From positions 1-50,939 of the forward strand of contig LJUQ01000060.1 in the NCBI GenBank assembly GCA_001304505.1: a DNA stretch of 50,939 nucleotides, written 5' to 3'. The notes beneath the pieces were generated by a model. That model worked only from the letters and a program-made list of their open reading frames with translations, ran no database searches and was not told where the DNA came from. This DNA comes from Bacteroides sp. SM23_62_1. GTDB lineage: Bacteria > Bacteroidota > Bacteroidia > Bacteroidales > SM23-62. Numbering within the stretch: the first letter of the stretch is position 1; each line of letters starts with the position of its first letter. The translations under genes and the position numbers were made by a program. Positions 9,084 to 20,101 of this stretch are shown in pieces.

Positions 9084-10631
9084 ATGAAAAATATCGTAAG
9101 AATAAGTCCCTATTTATTCTTATTTACTTTTATACTACCTTTTTGCTTAAACGCACAAAAAACCCATAGCGATAACGGGGACGGTACTTATACCAATCCG
9201 CTTATACCTGCTGATTTCCCTGACCCGGATGTAATCCTGGTGGACGATACGTATTACATGGTAACCACTACCATGTTTGTCTTCCCCGGCGTTACGGTTT
9301 TAAAATCGCATGACCTTGTGAACTGGGAGTATTGCAGTAACGCTGTTCCCCGCTTCGATTTCAGCCCCTGTTATGACCTTGATGGATGTAACAGGTATTC
9401 ACACGGCCAATGGGCAACAAGCATAAAATACCACAATGGTCGGTTCTATTTACTCTTCATAACACTCGATGAAGGCGGATTTCTCTGTTCGGCTGTAAAT
9501 CCGGAAGGACCCTGGGAAATCAGAAAATTACCAAGAGGGTTTTATGATCCCGGCTTATTCTTTGATGATGATGGAAGGATATATGTGGCCCATGGTTATG
9601 GAGAAATTTCTATAACCGAGCTTGATTCAAACTTCGCCCCTAAAGATGAGGATGTCCTGGTTTATACGGGTGATATCCGCGATGGGCTTGAAGGAACGCA
9701 TGTGTACAAAATAAATGGTTACTATTATTTATACTGTACGTATGGAGGTCTGGATGGGATACAGGTTGCGCTGCGCTCAAAAAAAATTTACGGGCCTTAT
9801 GAACAAAAAGTGGTTATAAGGGATACCACACCGGGAGTGAATTTTGGAATACACCAGGGAGCACTTGTAAAAACACAAACCGGCGAATGGTGGACAATCC
9901 TTTTTGTGGATAGTGGACCGTTCGGACGTTTTCCTTCCCTGCAACCCGTAACCTGGATCGATGAATGGCCAATGGTTGGTGTTGACGGGAAAGCTGTTGT
10001 CAACTGTAAAAAACCCAACGTGGGCAAAGATTATCCAGAAAAGGATTTACCTGTTTCCGATGAATTTGATGAAACAACACTGGGAATGCAGTGGGGATGG
10101 AACCACAATCCCGACCCGGACAGATGGTCGCTTACACAAAGGCCGGGTTACCTGAGGTTAACCACTGCAAAAGTAGTTACTAGCCTGCGTGAAGCGCGTA
10201 ACACGCTCACTCAACGGCCATTTGCCAGATATGACCAGACCATCCCAACTGCAGGTGTTACCAGAATGGAAGTTGATCATATGAAGAATGGCGATATTGC
10301 AGGCCTGGCAGTATTTCAGGACCCATACGCATATATAGCAGTGAAACAGGATAAGGGATCAAAACAGTTGATCATGGTAAATAATGGCGAAATTATTGCT
10401 TCGGCACCAGTGGAAGATAATACTATATACTTACGAACAATTGCATCGAATCATACAAGGAAGGCAACATTCGAATATAGTTTTGATAATAAGACATTTA
10501 TGGCACTTGGGGATGAATTGTCGATGAGATTCAGCCTTAAAATATTTACCGGTAACAAGTTTTGTCTCTTTAATTTTGCAACAAAAGAGACCGGTGGATA
10601 TGTTGATTTTGATTGGTTTCGGGTAAATTAG
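9084..10631 (+). CDS. GH43 family glycoside hydrolase (beta-xylosidase/arabinofuranosidase type)
   Basis: Secreted enzyme of 515 residues with a signal peptide ending near CLNA-Q (residue 24). The N-terminal five-bladed propeller (about 35-315) shows the three GH43 acids: base Asp47 in DFPDPD, pKa-tuning Asp155 in FYDPGLF, and acid Glu203 in GLEGTHVY. The C-terminal part (about 325-515; SDEFDETTLGMQWGWNHNP) is the concanavalin-like beta-sandwich common in xylosidases. Expected role: removing xylose or arabinose from xylan side chains or oligosaccharides in the periplasm. It is the first of six co-directional enzyme genes. The exact subfamily and substrate cannot be fixed from sequence reading. 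Confidence 0.88.
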   Translation: MKNIVRISPYLFLFTFILPFCLNAQKTHSDNGDGTYTNPLIPADFPDPDVILVDDTYYMVTTTMFVFPGVTVLKSHDLVNWEYCSNAVPRFDFSPCYDLDGCNRYSHGQWATSIKYHNGRFYLLFITLDEGGFLCSAVNPEGPWEIRKLPRGFYDPGLFFDDDGRIYVAHGYGEISITELDSNFAPKDEDVLVYTGDIRDGLEGTHVYKINGYYYLYCTYGGLDGIQVALRSKKIYGPYEQKVVIRDTTPGVNFGIHQGALVKTQTGEWWTILFVDSGPFGRFPSLQPVTWIDEWPMVGVDGKAVVNCKKPNVGKDYPEKDLPVSDEFDETTLGMQWGWNHNPDPDRWSLTQRPGYLRLTTAKVVTSLREARNTLTQRPFARYDQTIPTAGVTRMEVDHMKNGDIAGLAVFQDPYAYIAVKQDKGSKQLIMVNNGEIIASAPVEDNTIYLRTIASNHTRKATFEYSFDNKTFMALGDELSMRFSLKIFTGNKFCLFNFATKETGGYVDFDWFRVN

Positions 10632-10813
10632 AGGAGTCACGTGGATGAAGGTTAGCAGTTCGATATTGTCAATTCATTTATGATACTTAGCCTCCATCGG
10701 ATTTTAATGCATTAAATGAGGGGAAAAATCAAATGTGCTATCAACTACCAATCCTGACCAGGAGATTTTGCTGAGTTAAAAAGCTGAAATTGATTAAACA
10801 ATAATTAAAAACT

Positions 10814-10939
10814 CAACGCACTGTGTGGTTAAATCGATTATGTGGATAATTAGAGATTTACAGAGCAGCGCCGCGTTGCAGCTCTGTAAAAAAACTCTCA
10901 AATTTATTTTTTTTGCAAATTTAACCGCACAACAAGTTG
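10814..10939. mobile_element. MITE-like palindromic element upstream of the second GH43 gene
   Basis: This ~126-bp segment has imperfect outer inverted repeats (10814-10834 and 10919-10939, 16 of 21 paired; CAAC...GTGGTTAAAT type) and a perfect inner 10-bp stem TTTACAGAGC (10857-10866) / GCTCTGTAAA (10881-10890). It ends 18 bases before the GH43 start. The rest of the 10632-10957 gap shows no gene. It may be a mobile repeat or a leader structure; the outer arms resemble those of the elements at 12315 and 40381. Confidence 0.55.
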
Positions 10940-10957
10940 AAAACATAATTACAAAAA

Positions 10958-12310
10958 ATGAAAAAATATAAATTTTACCTTTTCTTAATTATTACTGTAT
11001 TTTTTTTGTTCAATAACAGTACAGTAGCCCAGAATCCCATCATTCTGGACCAGTTTACAGCCGATCCATCAGCAAGGATTTTCAATGGCAGGGTGTATGT
11101 ATATCCTTCTCATGATATACTCAGTAATGAAAGCCGGGGGCGTATCGGTTGGTTTTGTATGGAAGATTATCACCTATTCTCATCCTCAAACCTTACCGAC
11201 TGGACTGACCATGGTGTTATTGTAAGCCAGAATAAAGTCGACTGGATCGATTCATCCTCATACAGCATGTGGGCACCTGACTGTATTGCTAAAAATGGAA
11301 AGTATTATTTCTATTTCCCTTCAAATCCCAAAGACACTATTTTTGGCAGGGGTTTTTCAATTGGTGTTGCTGTTTCGGATAAACCCGACGGACCTTTTGT
11401 CCCACAACCCGAGCCCATAAAAGGCGTTAAGGGGATCGATCCCAATCCGTTTATCGATAAAGACGGGCAGGCTTATATATACTGGTCGATGGGGAAAATC
11501 TATGTGGCAAAACTGGAAGATAACATGCTGGAACTAGCATCTGAACCGCAGGTGGTTGAAGACCTTCCTGAAGCTGGACTGAAAGAAGGACCCTATATGT
11601 TCGAACGGAATGGCATTTATTATATGACATATCCCCATGTGCAAAATAAAACTGAGAGACTTGAATATGCGATTGGTGATAATCCCATGGGGCCTTTTAA
11701 GGTTACAGGAGTGATCATGGATGAATCGCCAACCGGCTGCTGGACCAACCACCAATCAATTATACAATATGAAGACCAGTGGTATCTATTTTATCACCAT
11801 AACGATTTGTCCCCAAAATTCGACAAGAACAGGTCGATCCGTATTGACAGCCTGTTTTTTAACGATGATGGTACCATTCAGAAAGTAACACCTACTTTGC
11901 GCGGTGTTGGGGTAACCGGCGCTTCACAAAAGATCGAATTGGACAGGTACAGTTATAAAAGCGAAACCGGGGTGTCAATCGCATTTCTGGATACACTCAA
12001 TACGTTCAAGGGATGGAAGTCCATCCTCGAGCAAAAGGATGCATGGATCCGCTACAACGCTGTTGATTTCGGAAATGAAACATACAGATCGGTTCAGGTA
12101 AAAGTCTTGTCACAAACAGGAGGTACCCTGCAAATCCGTCTGGATAAACCGGATGGACCTTTGCTTTCCGAAGTAAAAATACCTGAAGGAACGGGTTGGA
12201 AAACAGTTGATTCAAGTGTGTCGAAAATCCAGCCGGGAATTCACAACCTTGTTGTAGTGCTGAAAGACGACAATCCTGTTGAAATAGACTGGATTCGATT
12301 TCTTAATTAG
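10958..12310 (+). CDS. GH43 family enzyme with CBM6-like C-terminal domain
   Basis: Exported 450-residue protein with signal peptide ending at TVAQ (residue 25). The GH43 propeller (about 28-310) has base Asp36 (TADPSA), Asp161 (GIDPNPF) and acid Glu210 (KEGPYM). A beta-sandwich near 325-450 (TFKGWKSI, AVDFGNETYRSVQVK, IHNLVVVL) fits a family 6 carbohydrate-binding module, which usually binds xylan or beta-glucan chain ends. The architecture suggests an arabinofuranosidase or xylosidase acting on polymer-bound side chains. It is only about 24-30% alike by eye to the preceding GH43, so the two likely have different specificities. Followed by a MITE-like element, then the GH51 gene. Confidence 0.88.
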   Translation: MKKYKFYLFLIITVFFLFNNSTVAQNPIILDQFTADPSARIFNGRVYVYPSHDILSNESRGRIGWFCMEDYHLFSSSNLTDWTDHGVIVSQNKVDWIDSSSYSMWAPDCIAKNGKYYFYFPSNPKDTIFGRGFSIGVAVSDKPDGPFVPQPEPIKGVKGIDPNPFIDKDGQAYIYWSMGKIYVAKLEDNMLELASEPQVVEDLPEAGLKEGPYMFERNGIYYMTYPHVQNKTERLEYAIGDNPMGPFKVTGVIMDESPTGCWTNHQSIIQYEDQWYLFYHHNDLSPKFDKNRSIRIDSLFFNDDGTIQKVTPTLRGVGVTGASQKIELDRYSYKSETGVSIAFLDTLNTFKGWKSILEQKDAWIRYNAVDFGNETYRSVQVKVLSQTGGTLQIRLDKPDGPLLSEVKIPEGTGWKTVDSSVSKIQPGIHNLVVVLKDDNPVEIDWIRFLN

Positions 12311-12314
12311 TTAT

Positions 12315-12452
12315 TAACTAACGTGTTCTGTTATCAAAGATGATAATATTGATAATCAGATTTATATCAGGCTGCGCCTGCGACGTGGCCTGATATAAAA
12401 AATTAACTTTTAATAACATACCAAACATAATAGCACATTGCATTATTAACTA
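12315..12452. mobile_element. MITE-like palindromic element, copy 1
   Basis: Lies between the GH43 stop and the GH51 start (12470). It has degenerate terminal inverted repeats and a perfect inner 12-bp stem (12361-12372 with 12388-12399, TTTATATCAGGC / GCCTGATATAAA). Positions 12336-12372 are identical over 37 bases to 40404-40440 in the second copy, 28 kb away, so this is a dispersed repeat. Confidence 0.75.
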
Positions 12453-12469
12453 ACCTTATTAAAAATATT

Positions 12470-13999
12470 ATGAAAAATATATTTATTGTATTATTGGCTG
12501 TTCTTCCCTTTTATATGAGCGCCCAAACGGCAACAATTAAAATTGATATTGACCGTATCATCGGAGGGATTGATCCCAAAATCTACGGGGTATTCATGGA
12601 ACCCATTGAGTTCAGAGGAAGACCACCGGGATCACCTGATGCGATCAGCTTCAATACCCTCTACGGGAATTTATACGATCCCTCCTCACCCCTTGCAGAT
12701 GAGAACGGGTTCCGGAAGGATTATATTGAAGCCATGAAGGAACTTAAAATCACCAACATGCGCTGGCCGGGTGGAAACTATGTTGCAGGTTACAACTGGC
12801 AGGACGGCATTGGCCCGAAAGAACAGCGCCCTGTGCGTAAAGATCTTGCATGGGGAGGAATAGACAATAACCATGTTGGAACCGATGAGTGGGTACAGTT
12901 GAACCGGTCGATAGGTAGTGAAAATGTTGTTTGCATCAATCTTGGTCTCGGGACCATTAACGATGCACGCTACTGGGTTGAATACTGTAACCTGGATCAT
13001 GGAACCTATTATTCGGATCTGCGTGCCAAATATGGTAACAGAAAACCATTCAATGTGACATACTGGTGCCTGGGTAACGAAGTGGATGGTTCTCCCTGGA
13101 TCATGGGCCATAAGAACGCAGAAGACTACTGCAAGATTGCCATTGAAGCTGCGAAAGCAATGAGAGCCACTGATAACACGATCAAGTTTATCTCCAACGG
13201 ATCTTCCTATTACGAGAGCAGCGGCAAATGGATTGACTGGAACTGGAAAGTTATCACTGAACTCAGGGGTATTGCCGATTATATTTCAATTCACCGTTAC
13301 TGGGACAGGGCCGATAATTATTACGATTTTGTGGGGCAAAGCTCCTTTGACATTGAAGAAAAAATCATCGTGGTGCATTCACAGATTGAAGTTGCCAGAG
13401 CAATGTACCCTGCGATGAAATCCGTTTACCTTTCGGTTGACGAGTGGGCACCGTTTGGCCAGAATTTATTATCTACACTGGCAGTAGCCATGTACCTGAA
13501 TTCATTTATCCGCCATGCCGATATTGTTAAAATGGCGAATTTCACGATGCTTACTTCACTCTTGGGGAACGACAGAGAAAAAGGAACCTTTAAAACACCA
13601 CTGTTCCATACATTTAAGTTGTTCTCGAACAACTGTCTCGGCAACTCCGTCGATACCTATGTCGGGTGCGATACATTCAATACTGAAAAATACAAAGGCA
13701 TCCCATATCTTGATGTTACAACAGTTTATTCAGAAGAGACAAATACTGTATACATTAATGTGGTCAACAGGCATAAAGATCATACGATCACCACTGATAT
13801 AATTACCAGCTCAGGTGAATTTACAGGGAAAGCTGAAGCCAATATAATTACCGGCGACTCGCTGACAGATCCTTTTACATATGACAGGCAGGATCAATAT
13901 AATCCTGTAGCAAAAGAGATCAAAGCGGAGAAGAACAGCATATCCTGTTCTTTCCCAGCACACTCCTTTACGCAAATAAAAATTGGCATAAAAAAGTGA
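12470..13999 (+). CDS. GH51-type alpha-L-arabinofuranosidase
   Basis: Exported 509-residue enzyme with signal peptide to about residue 18 (YMSAQ). It hydrolyses terminal alpha-L-arabinofuranosyl groups of arabinoxylan, arabinan or related glycans by a retaining mechanism. Family motifs: [15 protein letters not shown] near 96-110, acid/base Glu204 in [14 protein letters not shown] near 273-278, nucleophile Glu325 in SVDEWAPFG. The C-terminal beta domain (about 400-509) is complete, and length matches the family. Its stop codon overlaps the next start (TGATG), so it is coupled with the GH95 gene. Confidence in the family is high; the polymer is inferred from neighbours. Confidence 0.92.
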   Translation: MKNIFIVLLAVLPFYMSAQTATIKIDIDRIIGGIDPKIYGVFMEPIEFRGRPPGSPDAISFNTLYGNLYDPSSPLADENGFRKDYIEAMKELKITNMRWPGGNYVAGYNWQDGIGPKEQRPVRKDLAWGGIDNNHVGTDEWVQLNRSIGSENVVCINLGLGTINDARYWVEYCNLDHGTYYSDLRAKYGNRKPFNVTYWCLGNEVDGSPWIMGHKNAEDYCKIAIEAAKAMRATDNTIKFISNGSSYYESSGKWIDWNWKVITELRGIADYISIHRYWDRADNYYDFVGQSSFDIEEKIIVVHSQIEVARAMYPAMKSVYLSVDEWAPFGQNLLSTLAVAMYLNSFIRHADIVKMANFTMLTSLLGNDREKGTFKTPLFHTFKLFSNNCLGNSVDTYVGCDTFNTEKYKGIPYLDVTTVYSEETNTVYINVVNRHKDHTITTDIITSSGEFTGKAEANIITGDSLTDPFTYDRQDQYNPVAKEIKAEKNSISCSFPAHSFTQIKIGIKK

Positions 14000-16455
14000 T
14001 GATTATGAAAAAGACTGCCCTGCATTGGATAACAAGTCTGTTGTTAATTGTTAATGTTAATGCCCAGAATGATTCTCTTTTAAGGCTTTGGTACGTCCGT
14101 CCAGCCAAACAATGGGTTGAAGCTTTACCTGTTGGGAACGGCCGTCTGGGAGCTATGGTATTTGGAGATCCTGTAATGGAAATTATTCAACTTAATGAGA
14201 ACACAGTTTGGGCCGGACAGCCACACCGTAATGATAATCCCAATGCTAAAGAAGCATTGCCTGAGGTTAGAAAATTAATTTTCGAAGGCAAATATACGGA
14301 AGCACAGGATCTGGTTAACCAGAAATTCATCAGTAAAACTTCCCAGGGGATGCCCTACCAGACAGTCGGGAACCTTAAGCTCTTATTTCCCGGACATGAA
14401 AATTATTCCAACTACTATCGGGAACTTAACATTGAAAAAGCCATTGTTATAACTCGTTATAGCGTGGATGGGGTGAATTATGAAGCTCAGGTTTTTGCTT
14501 CATCCCCGGATCAGGTCATTATAACCAGGATCTCCGCTGACAAACCAGGTTCAGTTAATTTTTCCGCCATGATGGACAGGCCATCTGCAGTCAATGTCTC
14601 CACAAGCGGAAATGACGAACTTGTGTTATCGGGGACAACAGACGATCATGAAACGGTAACAGGCAGTGTGCAATTCGAAGCAAGGGTAAAGATCTTACCA
14701 TCAGGAGGAGCAGTATCTGCCAGTGATACAGCTTTGAATGTAACCAATGCTGATGTCGCCACTATTTATATTTCTGTTGCATCTAATTTTAAGAATTTTA
14801 AGGATATCAGTGCCAGCTCCAGGGAAAGAACAAATAGCTGCCTTCAAAAGGCGTTGAAAAAAAATTATGACCAGTCTTTAAAAGATCATATTGCTGATTA
14901 CCAAAACTACTTTAAAAGGGTACATATCGATTTGGGAATAACGGATGCTGTTAAAAATCCTACCGATGTTCGTCTTGAAAGGTTTGCCAGTGGTAATGAC
15001 CCGCAGCTGGTGGCATTATATTTTCAGTTTGGCCGTTATTTACTTATTTCTTCATCGCGCCCTGGCGGGCAACCTGCTAACTTGCAGGGTATCTGGAACG
15101 ATCAACTTATTCCGCCCTGGGACAGCAAGTATACTGTGAACATAAACACTGAAATGAATTATTGGCCATCTGAGATTACCAATCTAACGGAAATGAGCGA
15201 GCCTCTGATCCGGATGGTACACGAACTTTCACAAACAGGCAAACAAACGGCCAGAGATATGTATGGTGCACAGGGATGGGTATTACACCACAACACGGAT
15301 ATCTGGCGAATAAACGGACCGGTAGACGGGGCATTCTGGGGAATGTGGCCGATGGGCGGGGCCTGGCTTTCTCAACATTTATTCGATAAATATGAATTTA
15401 ATGGAGATAGAGAATATCTGGAGTCAGTATATCCCGTGATCAAAGAAGCCTCTGTTTTTTACCTTGATTTCCTGGTAGAAGACCCGCAGCATAAATGGCT
15501 GGTAATTTGTCCCTCTGTTTCCCCTGAAAATGCTCCGTCGGCTCATCCTGAGTATTCAATATCTGCAGGAACAACCATGGACAACCAATTGGTTTTCGAT
15601 CTGTTCACAAAAACCATCAAAGCAGCCGAGATACTTAACACCGATAAAGAATTGGTAATACAAATTAAAGAGACAATAAAACGGTTACCTCCTATGCAAG
15701 TCGGTCGTTGGGGACAGCTGCAGGAATGGATGTATGATTGGGACAACGAGGATGACCATCACCGTCATGTCTCTCATTTATATGGGCTTTTTCCATCCAA
15801 TCAGATATCTCCCTATAGAACCACGCAATTATTTTCTGCAGCAAAGACTTCTCTTTTAGCGCGAGGCGATGAATCGACCGGATGGTCTATGGGTTGGAAA
15901 GTGAACTTGTGGGCAAGGCTTCTTGATGGTGACCATGCATATAAGCTCATTACAGACCAGTTAACACCATCCGTCCAGCCCGATGGAAGGCAAAGAGGAG
16001 GTACTTATCCCAATCTTTTTGATGCCCATCCCCCTTTCCAGATTGATGGTAATTTCGGATGTACCTCGGGTATTGCTGAAATGTTATTACAAAGCCACGA
16101 TGGGGCTATTCATTTGTTGCCGGCCCTCCCTGGTGCATGGGAGAAAGGAAGTGTAAAGGGACTAAAAGCCAGAGGCGGTTTTGAAGTAGATATTCAATGG
16201 GAAAATGGTGAATTGGTAATGGCTGCCATCAAATCTTCACTGGGAGGGAATTGCCGTTTACGTTCATATATCCCGTTGAAAGGCAAAGGACTGAAGATAG
16301 CCCATGGTCAAAATCCCAATCCTCTTTTTAATATCCCGGATACTAAAGCTCCTTTAATTAATTCTGAAGCCACGCAAGCATTTTCAAGTCTGAGGAAAGT
16401 TTATGAATATGACTTAGCAACACAGGAGGGAGATATAATTCAAATTAGCAAATAA
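13999..16455 (+). CDS. GH95 alpha-L-fucosidase / alpha-L-galactosidase
   Basis: Exported enzyme of about 818 residues, full length for GH95. ATG 13999 overlaps the previous stop by one base; GTG 13996 and ATG 14005 are alternatives, the last giving the neatest signal peptide (MKKTALHW...NVNAQ). The N-terminal beta domain ([21 protein letters not shown]) precedes an alpha/alpha barrel. Likely catalytic features are the Asn pair in [11 protein letters not shown] (N381, N383), the Glu of SPEN (E510) and the Asp of QIDGNFG (D683). GH95 inverting enzymes release alpha-1,2-L-fucose, and some remove L-galactose from complex xylans; which applies here is undecided. In this setting an arabinoxylan side-chain role is attractive. 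Confidence 0.9.
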   Translation: MIMKKTALHWITSLLLIVNVNAQNDSLLRLWYVRPAKQWVEALPVGNGRLGAMVFGDPVMEIIQLNENTVWAGQPHRNDNPNAKEALPEVRKLIFEGKYTEAQDLVNQKFISKTSQGMPYQTVGNLKLLFPGHENYSNYYRELNIEKAIVITRYSVDGVNYEAQVFASSPDQVIITRISADKPGSVNFSAMMDRPSAVNVSTSGNDELVLSGTTDDHETVTGSVQFEARVKILPSGGAVSASDTALNVTNADVATIYISVASNFKNFKDISASSRERTNSCLQKALKKNYDQSLKDHIADYQNYFKRVHIDLGITDAVKNPTDVRLERFASGNDPQLVALYFQFGRYLLISSSRPGGQPANLQGIWNDQLIPPWDSKYTVNINTEMNYWPSEITNLTEMSEPLIRMVHELSQTGKQTARDMYGAQGWVLHHNTDIWRINGPVDGAFWGMWPMGGAWLSQHLFDKYEFNGDREYLESVYPVIKEASVFYLDFLVEDPQHKWLVICPSVSPENAPSAHPEYSISAGTTMDNQLVFDLFTKTIKAAEILNTDKELVIQIKETIKRLPPMQVGRWGQLQEWMYDWDNEDDHHRHVSHLYGLFPSNQISPYRTTQLFSAAKTSLLARGDESTGWSMGWKVNLWARLLDGDHAYKLITDQLTPSVQPDGRQRGGTYPNLFDAHPPFQIDGNFGCTSGIAEMLLQSHDGAIHLLPALPGAWEKGSVKGLKARGGFEVDIQWENGELVMAAIKSSLGGNCRLRSYIPLKGKGLKIAHGQNPNPLFNIPDTKAPLINSEATQAFSSLRKVYEYDLATQEGDIIQISK

Positions 16456-16535
16456 TTTATTAGATGAAAATTATATTTAGCCAGTTTTTTTTCTTAGCTG
16501 ATTTAAGAAATACGTATAACCAGGAACCAAATATT

Positions 16536-18002
16536 ATGAAGGCATTTTCTTTCATATTACTGCTGTTTTGTTTTTTATCGTCTTTTGCTCAACAAAGAGA
16601 TATTACCAGTCCGGATGAATACCCTCCTCCTGCCTGCCTGACTGCCGAGCAGGATCATCAGAATATGATGGATCAGCTGGGGATTACAAAACTAAGGCCT
16701 GGCCGGGGTGCTGATCCATCTGCGCCAAATCCTGCCAATTATGATGAATCGAAAGCCAATCCATACCCTGATTTACCCGATTTACTGACCACAGATGATG
16801 GGCAGAAGGTTACATCACCGGAAATGTGGTGGGAGAGACGAAGACCCGAAATAGCCAATGCCTTTGAAAGGGAAGTATATGGTCGCCTGCCGGAAAAAAT
16901 CCCGGAAGTCACCTGGGAGGTTATTATTTCCGAACGTGAATTTATAGGATGGACTCCTGTTATTGCCAGGAAAGTTGTTGGACATGTCGATAATTCGGAA
17001 TACCCACATATTAATGTAGATATTTCAATGGTAGTGGTCACTCCGGAAAGGGCAGGCGGACCGGTCCCGGTTCTTATGATGTTTGGTCCGGCGTTTCTTC
17101 CGGCACCGGCTCAGCCGAATCGTGACGATTTTGAAAAACTTAATGAAGCCCTGAGAGCATTACTTTCAAAAGACCCTGCAATCAATGAAATACTAAATAA
17201 ATACCCGGCGTATGATCCGTTAGTCAGGCCACAAGGTGTCACTCCTTCCGGCTTTCGTATGCCTGTATCCGGGGAAGCACCACCAACCCATCAGCTTATC
17301 TCTGCGGGGTGGGGATATGTTCTTATAGATCCTTCCTCCATCCAGGCCGATAATGCAGAAGGCCTGACATGCGGAGGAATTATCGGCCTTGTGAATAAAG
17401 GCCAGCCCCGTAAGGCGGACGACTGGGGAGATTCCAGGAATGTTGGAATAGAAGGGGTCTCACGCTATGGTAAAGCTGCTCTTGTCACACTGGCATTTGA
17501 ACAGCGGTTTTCTTTCGGACTTATCGGATCTTCAGGAAAAGGTGGAACAACATTGCACAGACGAAACTTTGGCGAGGCTGTTGAAAATTTAACCGGGGGA
17601 GAATACTACTGGATGGCAGGAAATTATATGAAGTACGGAGCGTCTGAAGGAAAATATGGCATGATGAATGCCAGTAACCTGCCGGTTGATTCTCACGGAC
17701 TTATTGCCATGTGTGCACCTCGTCTGATATTCATAAGTTTTGGGATCCCGGAAAAAGGCGATGCAAACTGGCTCGATCATCAGGGTAGCTACATGGCAGC
17801 AGTTGCTGCCGGACCGGTTTTCAAACTGCTCGGTACACCAGATCTGGGAGTCTCAAATAATTACATGACCGAGAAAATGCCGGGAGTAAACCAGGGCCTC
17901 CTGGAAGGAAATCTGGCATGGCGACAACATGACGGCGGACATACAGACGCCCCGAATATCAGGTATTTTATTGAATGGGTTAACAAGCATATAAGTGATT
18001 AA
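16536..18002 (+). CDS. CE15-type glucuronoyl esterase
   Basis: Exported protein of about 488 residues. ATG 16536 is preferred over 16464 because it begins a clean signal peptide (MKAFSFILLLFCFLSSFAQ). Serine-hydrolase motifs match family CE15: nucleophile Ser309 in GVSRYGKAA, GSSGKGG after it, HRRNFGEAVEN, and catalytic His469 in RQHDGGHTDAPN. CE15 enzymes cleave esters between 4-O-methylglucuronate on xylan and lignin alcohols. The position 23 residues after the nucleophile, where fungal enzymes keep a catalytic Glu, is Ser332 here; Asp414 (NWLDHQG) may supply the acid instead. It lies 80 bases downstream of GH95 and 7 bases before the next start. The alternative label is acetyl xylan esterase. 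Confidence 0.83.
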   Translation: MKAFSFILLLFCFLSSFAQQRDITSPDEYPPPACLTAEQDHQNMMDQLGITKLRPGRGADPSAPNPANYDESKANPYPDLPDLLTTDDGQKVTSPEMWWERRRPEIANAFEREVYGRLPEKIPEVTWEVIISEREFIGWTPVIARKVVGHVDNSEYPHINVDISMVVVTPERAGGPVPVLMMFGPAFLPAPAQPNRDDFEKLNEALRALLSKDPAINEILNKYPAYDPLVRPQGVTPSGFRMPVSGEAPPTHQLISAGWGYVLIDPSSIQADNAEGLTCGGIIGLVNKGQPRKADDWGDSRNVGIEGVSRYGKAALVTLAFEQRFSFGLIGSSGKGGTTLHRRNFGEAVENLTGGEYYWMAGNYMKYGASEGKYGMMNASNLPVDSHGLIAMCAPRLIFISFGIPEKGDANWLDHQGSYMAAVAAGPVFKLLGTPDLGVSNNYMTEKMPGVNQGLLEGNLAWRQHDGGHTDAPNIRYFIEWVNKHISD

Positions 18003-18009
18003 TAATATT

Positions 18010-19953
18010 ATGAATAAGATAATTATTATTGGAGCATTTACTTTTTTCATGTTATCAATACATAGTACCCTGCCCGGACAGGTAAGGCTTCCCGTCCTGA
18101 TAAGGGATAGTATGATAGTTCAGAGAGATACAAAATTAAAAATGTGGGGGTGGGCTGGTTCAGGCGAACAGGTGAATATCAAATTCATGGGGAAAACTTA
18201 TACAACGAAAACTGGTCCGGATGGGAAATGGTTAATATGGCTGCCACCCATGAAAGCCGGTGGCCCATATTCCATGGAGATCACTGCCAGTAATAAGATA
18301 ATTATCAATAATATTCTGGTTGGTGATGTCTGGATCTGTTCAGGGCAATCCAATATGGTTCATTATTTGGATTTACACAAAGAAAGGTATGCCGAAGAGA
18401 TTGCCCGGGCCAATTTTCCTGAGATAAGACAATTCCTGGTTTCTACAAAAACAAACCTGGAAGGACCGGCAGATGACCTGGCACCCGGGCACTGGAAATC
18501 GGCAAACCCGGAAGATGTGAAAAGGTTTTCAGTGGTGGCCTATTTTTTTGCTTTAAAAATTTATGAAAAATATCATATACCCATAGGACTTATCAATGCA
18601 AGTGTGGGAGGTACACCCATCGAAGCCTGGACAAGCGAAGAAGGTCTGAAAGAATTTCCTGAAATGCTGAACACCATCCGGAAAAATAAGGACAGGGCAT
18701 ATGTCGACAGTATAAACCGTGCTGCAATGGCTGATCTGCGTGTAAGAGCCAGGAAAAAGGAAGAAGATAAGGGATTAACAGGACCTGAAACCTGGTACGA
18801 TAGCACCTACATTCCCGGGAACTGGCATAATATATATATTCCGGGATACTGGGAAGATCAGGGAGTCAGAAACCTCGACGGGGTTGTATGGTACAGGAAA
18901 GAAATAGAGATACCTGTTCCGATGACGAACGTTGCTGTAAAAATCGCAATGGGAAGAATTGTGGATGCAGATTATTTTTACATCAATGGTATACTCGTTG
19001 GAAATACTACATATCAATATCCTCAGAGAAGATATACAGTACCTCCCGGTGTACTTAAACCTGGTAAGAATGTATTTGTGATACGGGTTCTCAACAATTC
19101 CGGTAAAGGAGGATTTGTACCTGATAAACCTTATTACTTATCTGCAGCAGGACAAACAATTGACCTGAAAGGAGACTGGCAATACAAAGTTGGAGAGGTA
19201 TTTTCTGATAACAGAAATGTCACAGGAGGAATATCTGCCCAGAATCAACCTGCCGCTTTATTCAATGCCATGATAGCACCTATAACAAACTATGCAATTA
19301 AAGGTATTTTATGGTATCAGGGGGAGAGTAATGCCGGCAGACCGGAAGAGTATAAAAAACTTTTACCGGCGTTAATCAGGGACTGGCGGCATCAATGGGC
19401 ACAGGGTGATATCCCGTTTTTATATGTCCAACTTCCTAACTATATGGATGTAAATTACTCACCTGAAGAAAGTAACTGGGCGTTATTGAGAGAGGCTCAG
19501 TCAGAAGCCCTGGATTTACCCGGTACCGGGATGGCAGTGACCATCGATCTTGGAGAATGGAATGATATTCATCCAGGTAATAAAAAACCTGTTGGTGACC
19601 GTCTGGCGTTAGTGGCCCTGAAAGTTGCATATGGTGAACAGGATGTGGTCTGTTCAGGACCAACCTATCAATCTTCAAGAATTGAGGGAAATAAGGTTAT
19701 TATAACCTTTAATAATACAGGAGGTGGATTAATATCCGGAAATGGTGAGGATTTAAATCATTTCGCTGTTGCAGGTCCGGATAAAAAATTTAAGTGGGGC
19801 AGGGCAATTATTGAAAACAATACTGTTGTGGTCTGGAATGACAATATTCCGGATCCTGCTTATGTACGTTACGCCTGGGCGGATAACCCGGATTTCGCTA
19901 ATTTATGCAGTAAAGAAGGATTGCCGGCCACACCCTTTCGTACTGATGAATAA
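18010..19953 (+). CDS. SGNH carbohydrate acetylesterase (sialate O-acetylesterase family, SASA)
   Basis: Exported enzyme of 647 residues; ATG 18010 is chosen over GTG 17995 because the signal peptide begins MNKIIIIGAFTFFML. It carries block I CSGQSNM with nucleophile Ser114, block III WYQGESNA, and block V near NDIHPGNKKPVGDRLA with the catalytic Asp/His. A beta-galactosidase-like jelly roll (about 260-400; GNWHNIYIPGYWEDQG, WYRKEIEIP) is inserted in the SGNH domain, the usual layout in Bacteroidetes plant-glycan loci. Despite the sialate name, this group often deacetylates xylan or pectin. It follows the CE15 gene with almost no gap. Confidence 0.88.
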   Translation: MNKIIIIGAFTFFMLSIHSTLPGQVRLPVLIRDSMIVQRDTKLKMWGWAGSGEQVNIKFMGKTYTTKTGPDGKWLIWLPPMKAGGPYSMEITASNKIIINNILVGDVWICSGQSNMVHYLDLHKERYAEEIARANFPEIRQFLVSTKTNLEGPADDLAPGHWKSANPEDVKRFSVVAYFFALKIYEKYHIPIGLINASVGGTPIEAWTSEEGLKEFPEMLNTIRKNKDRAYVDSINRAAMADLRVRARKKEEDKGLTGPETWYDSTYIPGNWHNIYIPGYWEDQGVRNLDGVVWYRKEIEIPVPMTNVAVKIAMGRIVDADYFYINGILVGNTTYQYPQRRYTVPPGVLKPGKNVFVIRVLNNSGKGGFVPDKPYYLSAAGQTIDLKGDWQYKVGEVFSDNRNVTGGISAQNQPAALFNAMIAPITNYAIKGILWYQGESNAGRPEEYKKLLPALIRDWRHQWAQGDIPFLYVQLPNYMDVNYSPEESNWALLREAQSEALDLPGTGMAVTIDLGEWNDIHPGNKKPVGDRLALVALKVAYGEQDVVCSGPTYQSSRIEGNKVIITFNNTGGGLISGNGEDLNHFAVAGPDKKFKWGRAIIENNTVVVWNDNIPDPAYVRYAWADNPDFANLCSKEGLPATPFRTDE

Positions 19954-20101
19954 AAAGAGTAAGTTAAGGTTGCAATTGATCATGACAAATTCCTGCCGGT
20001 ACCAGGATTTTGTGGTCCCCGGTTCCTGGATCCTGGTCAGTGTTGGTGAAGGTGTGTGATTTGGTGGCCTGGCTTATGACCGGGGTATCGATGGTTACAG
20101 G

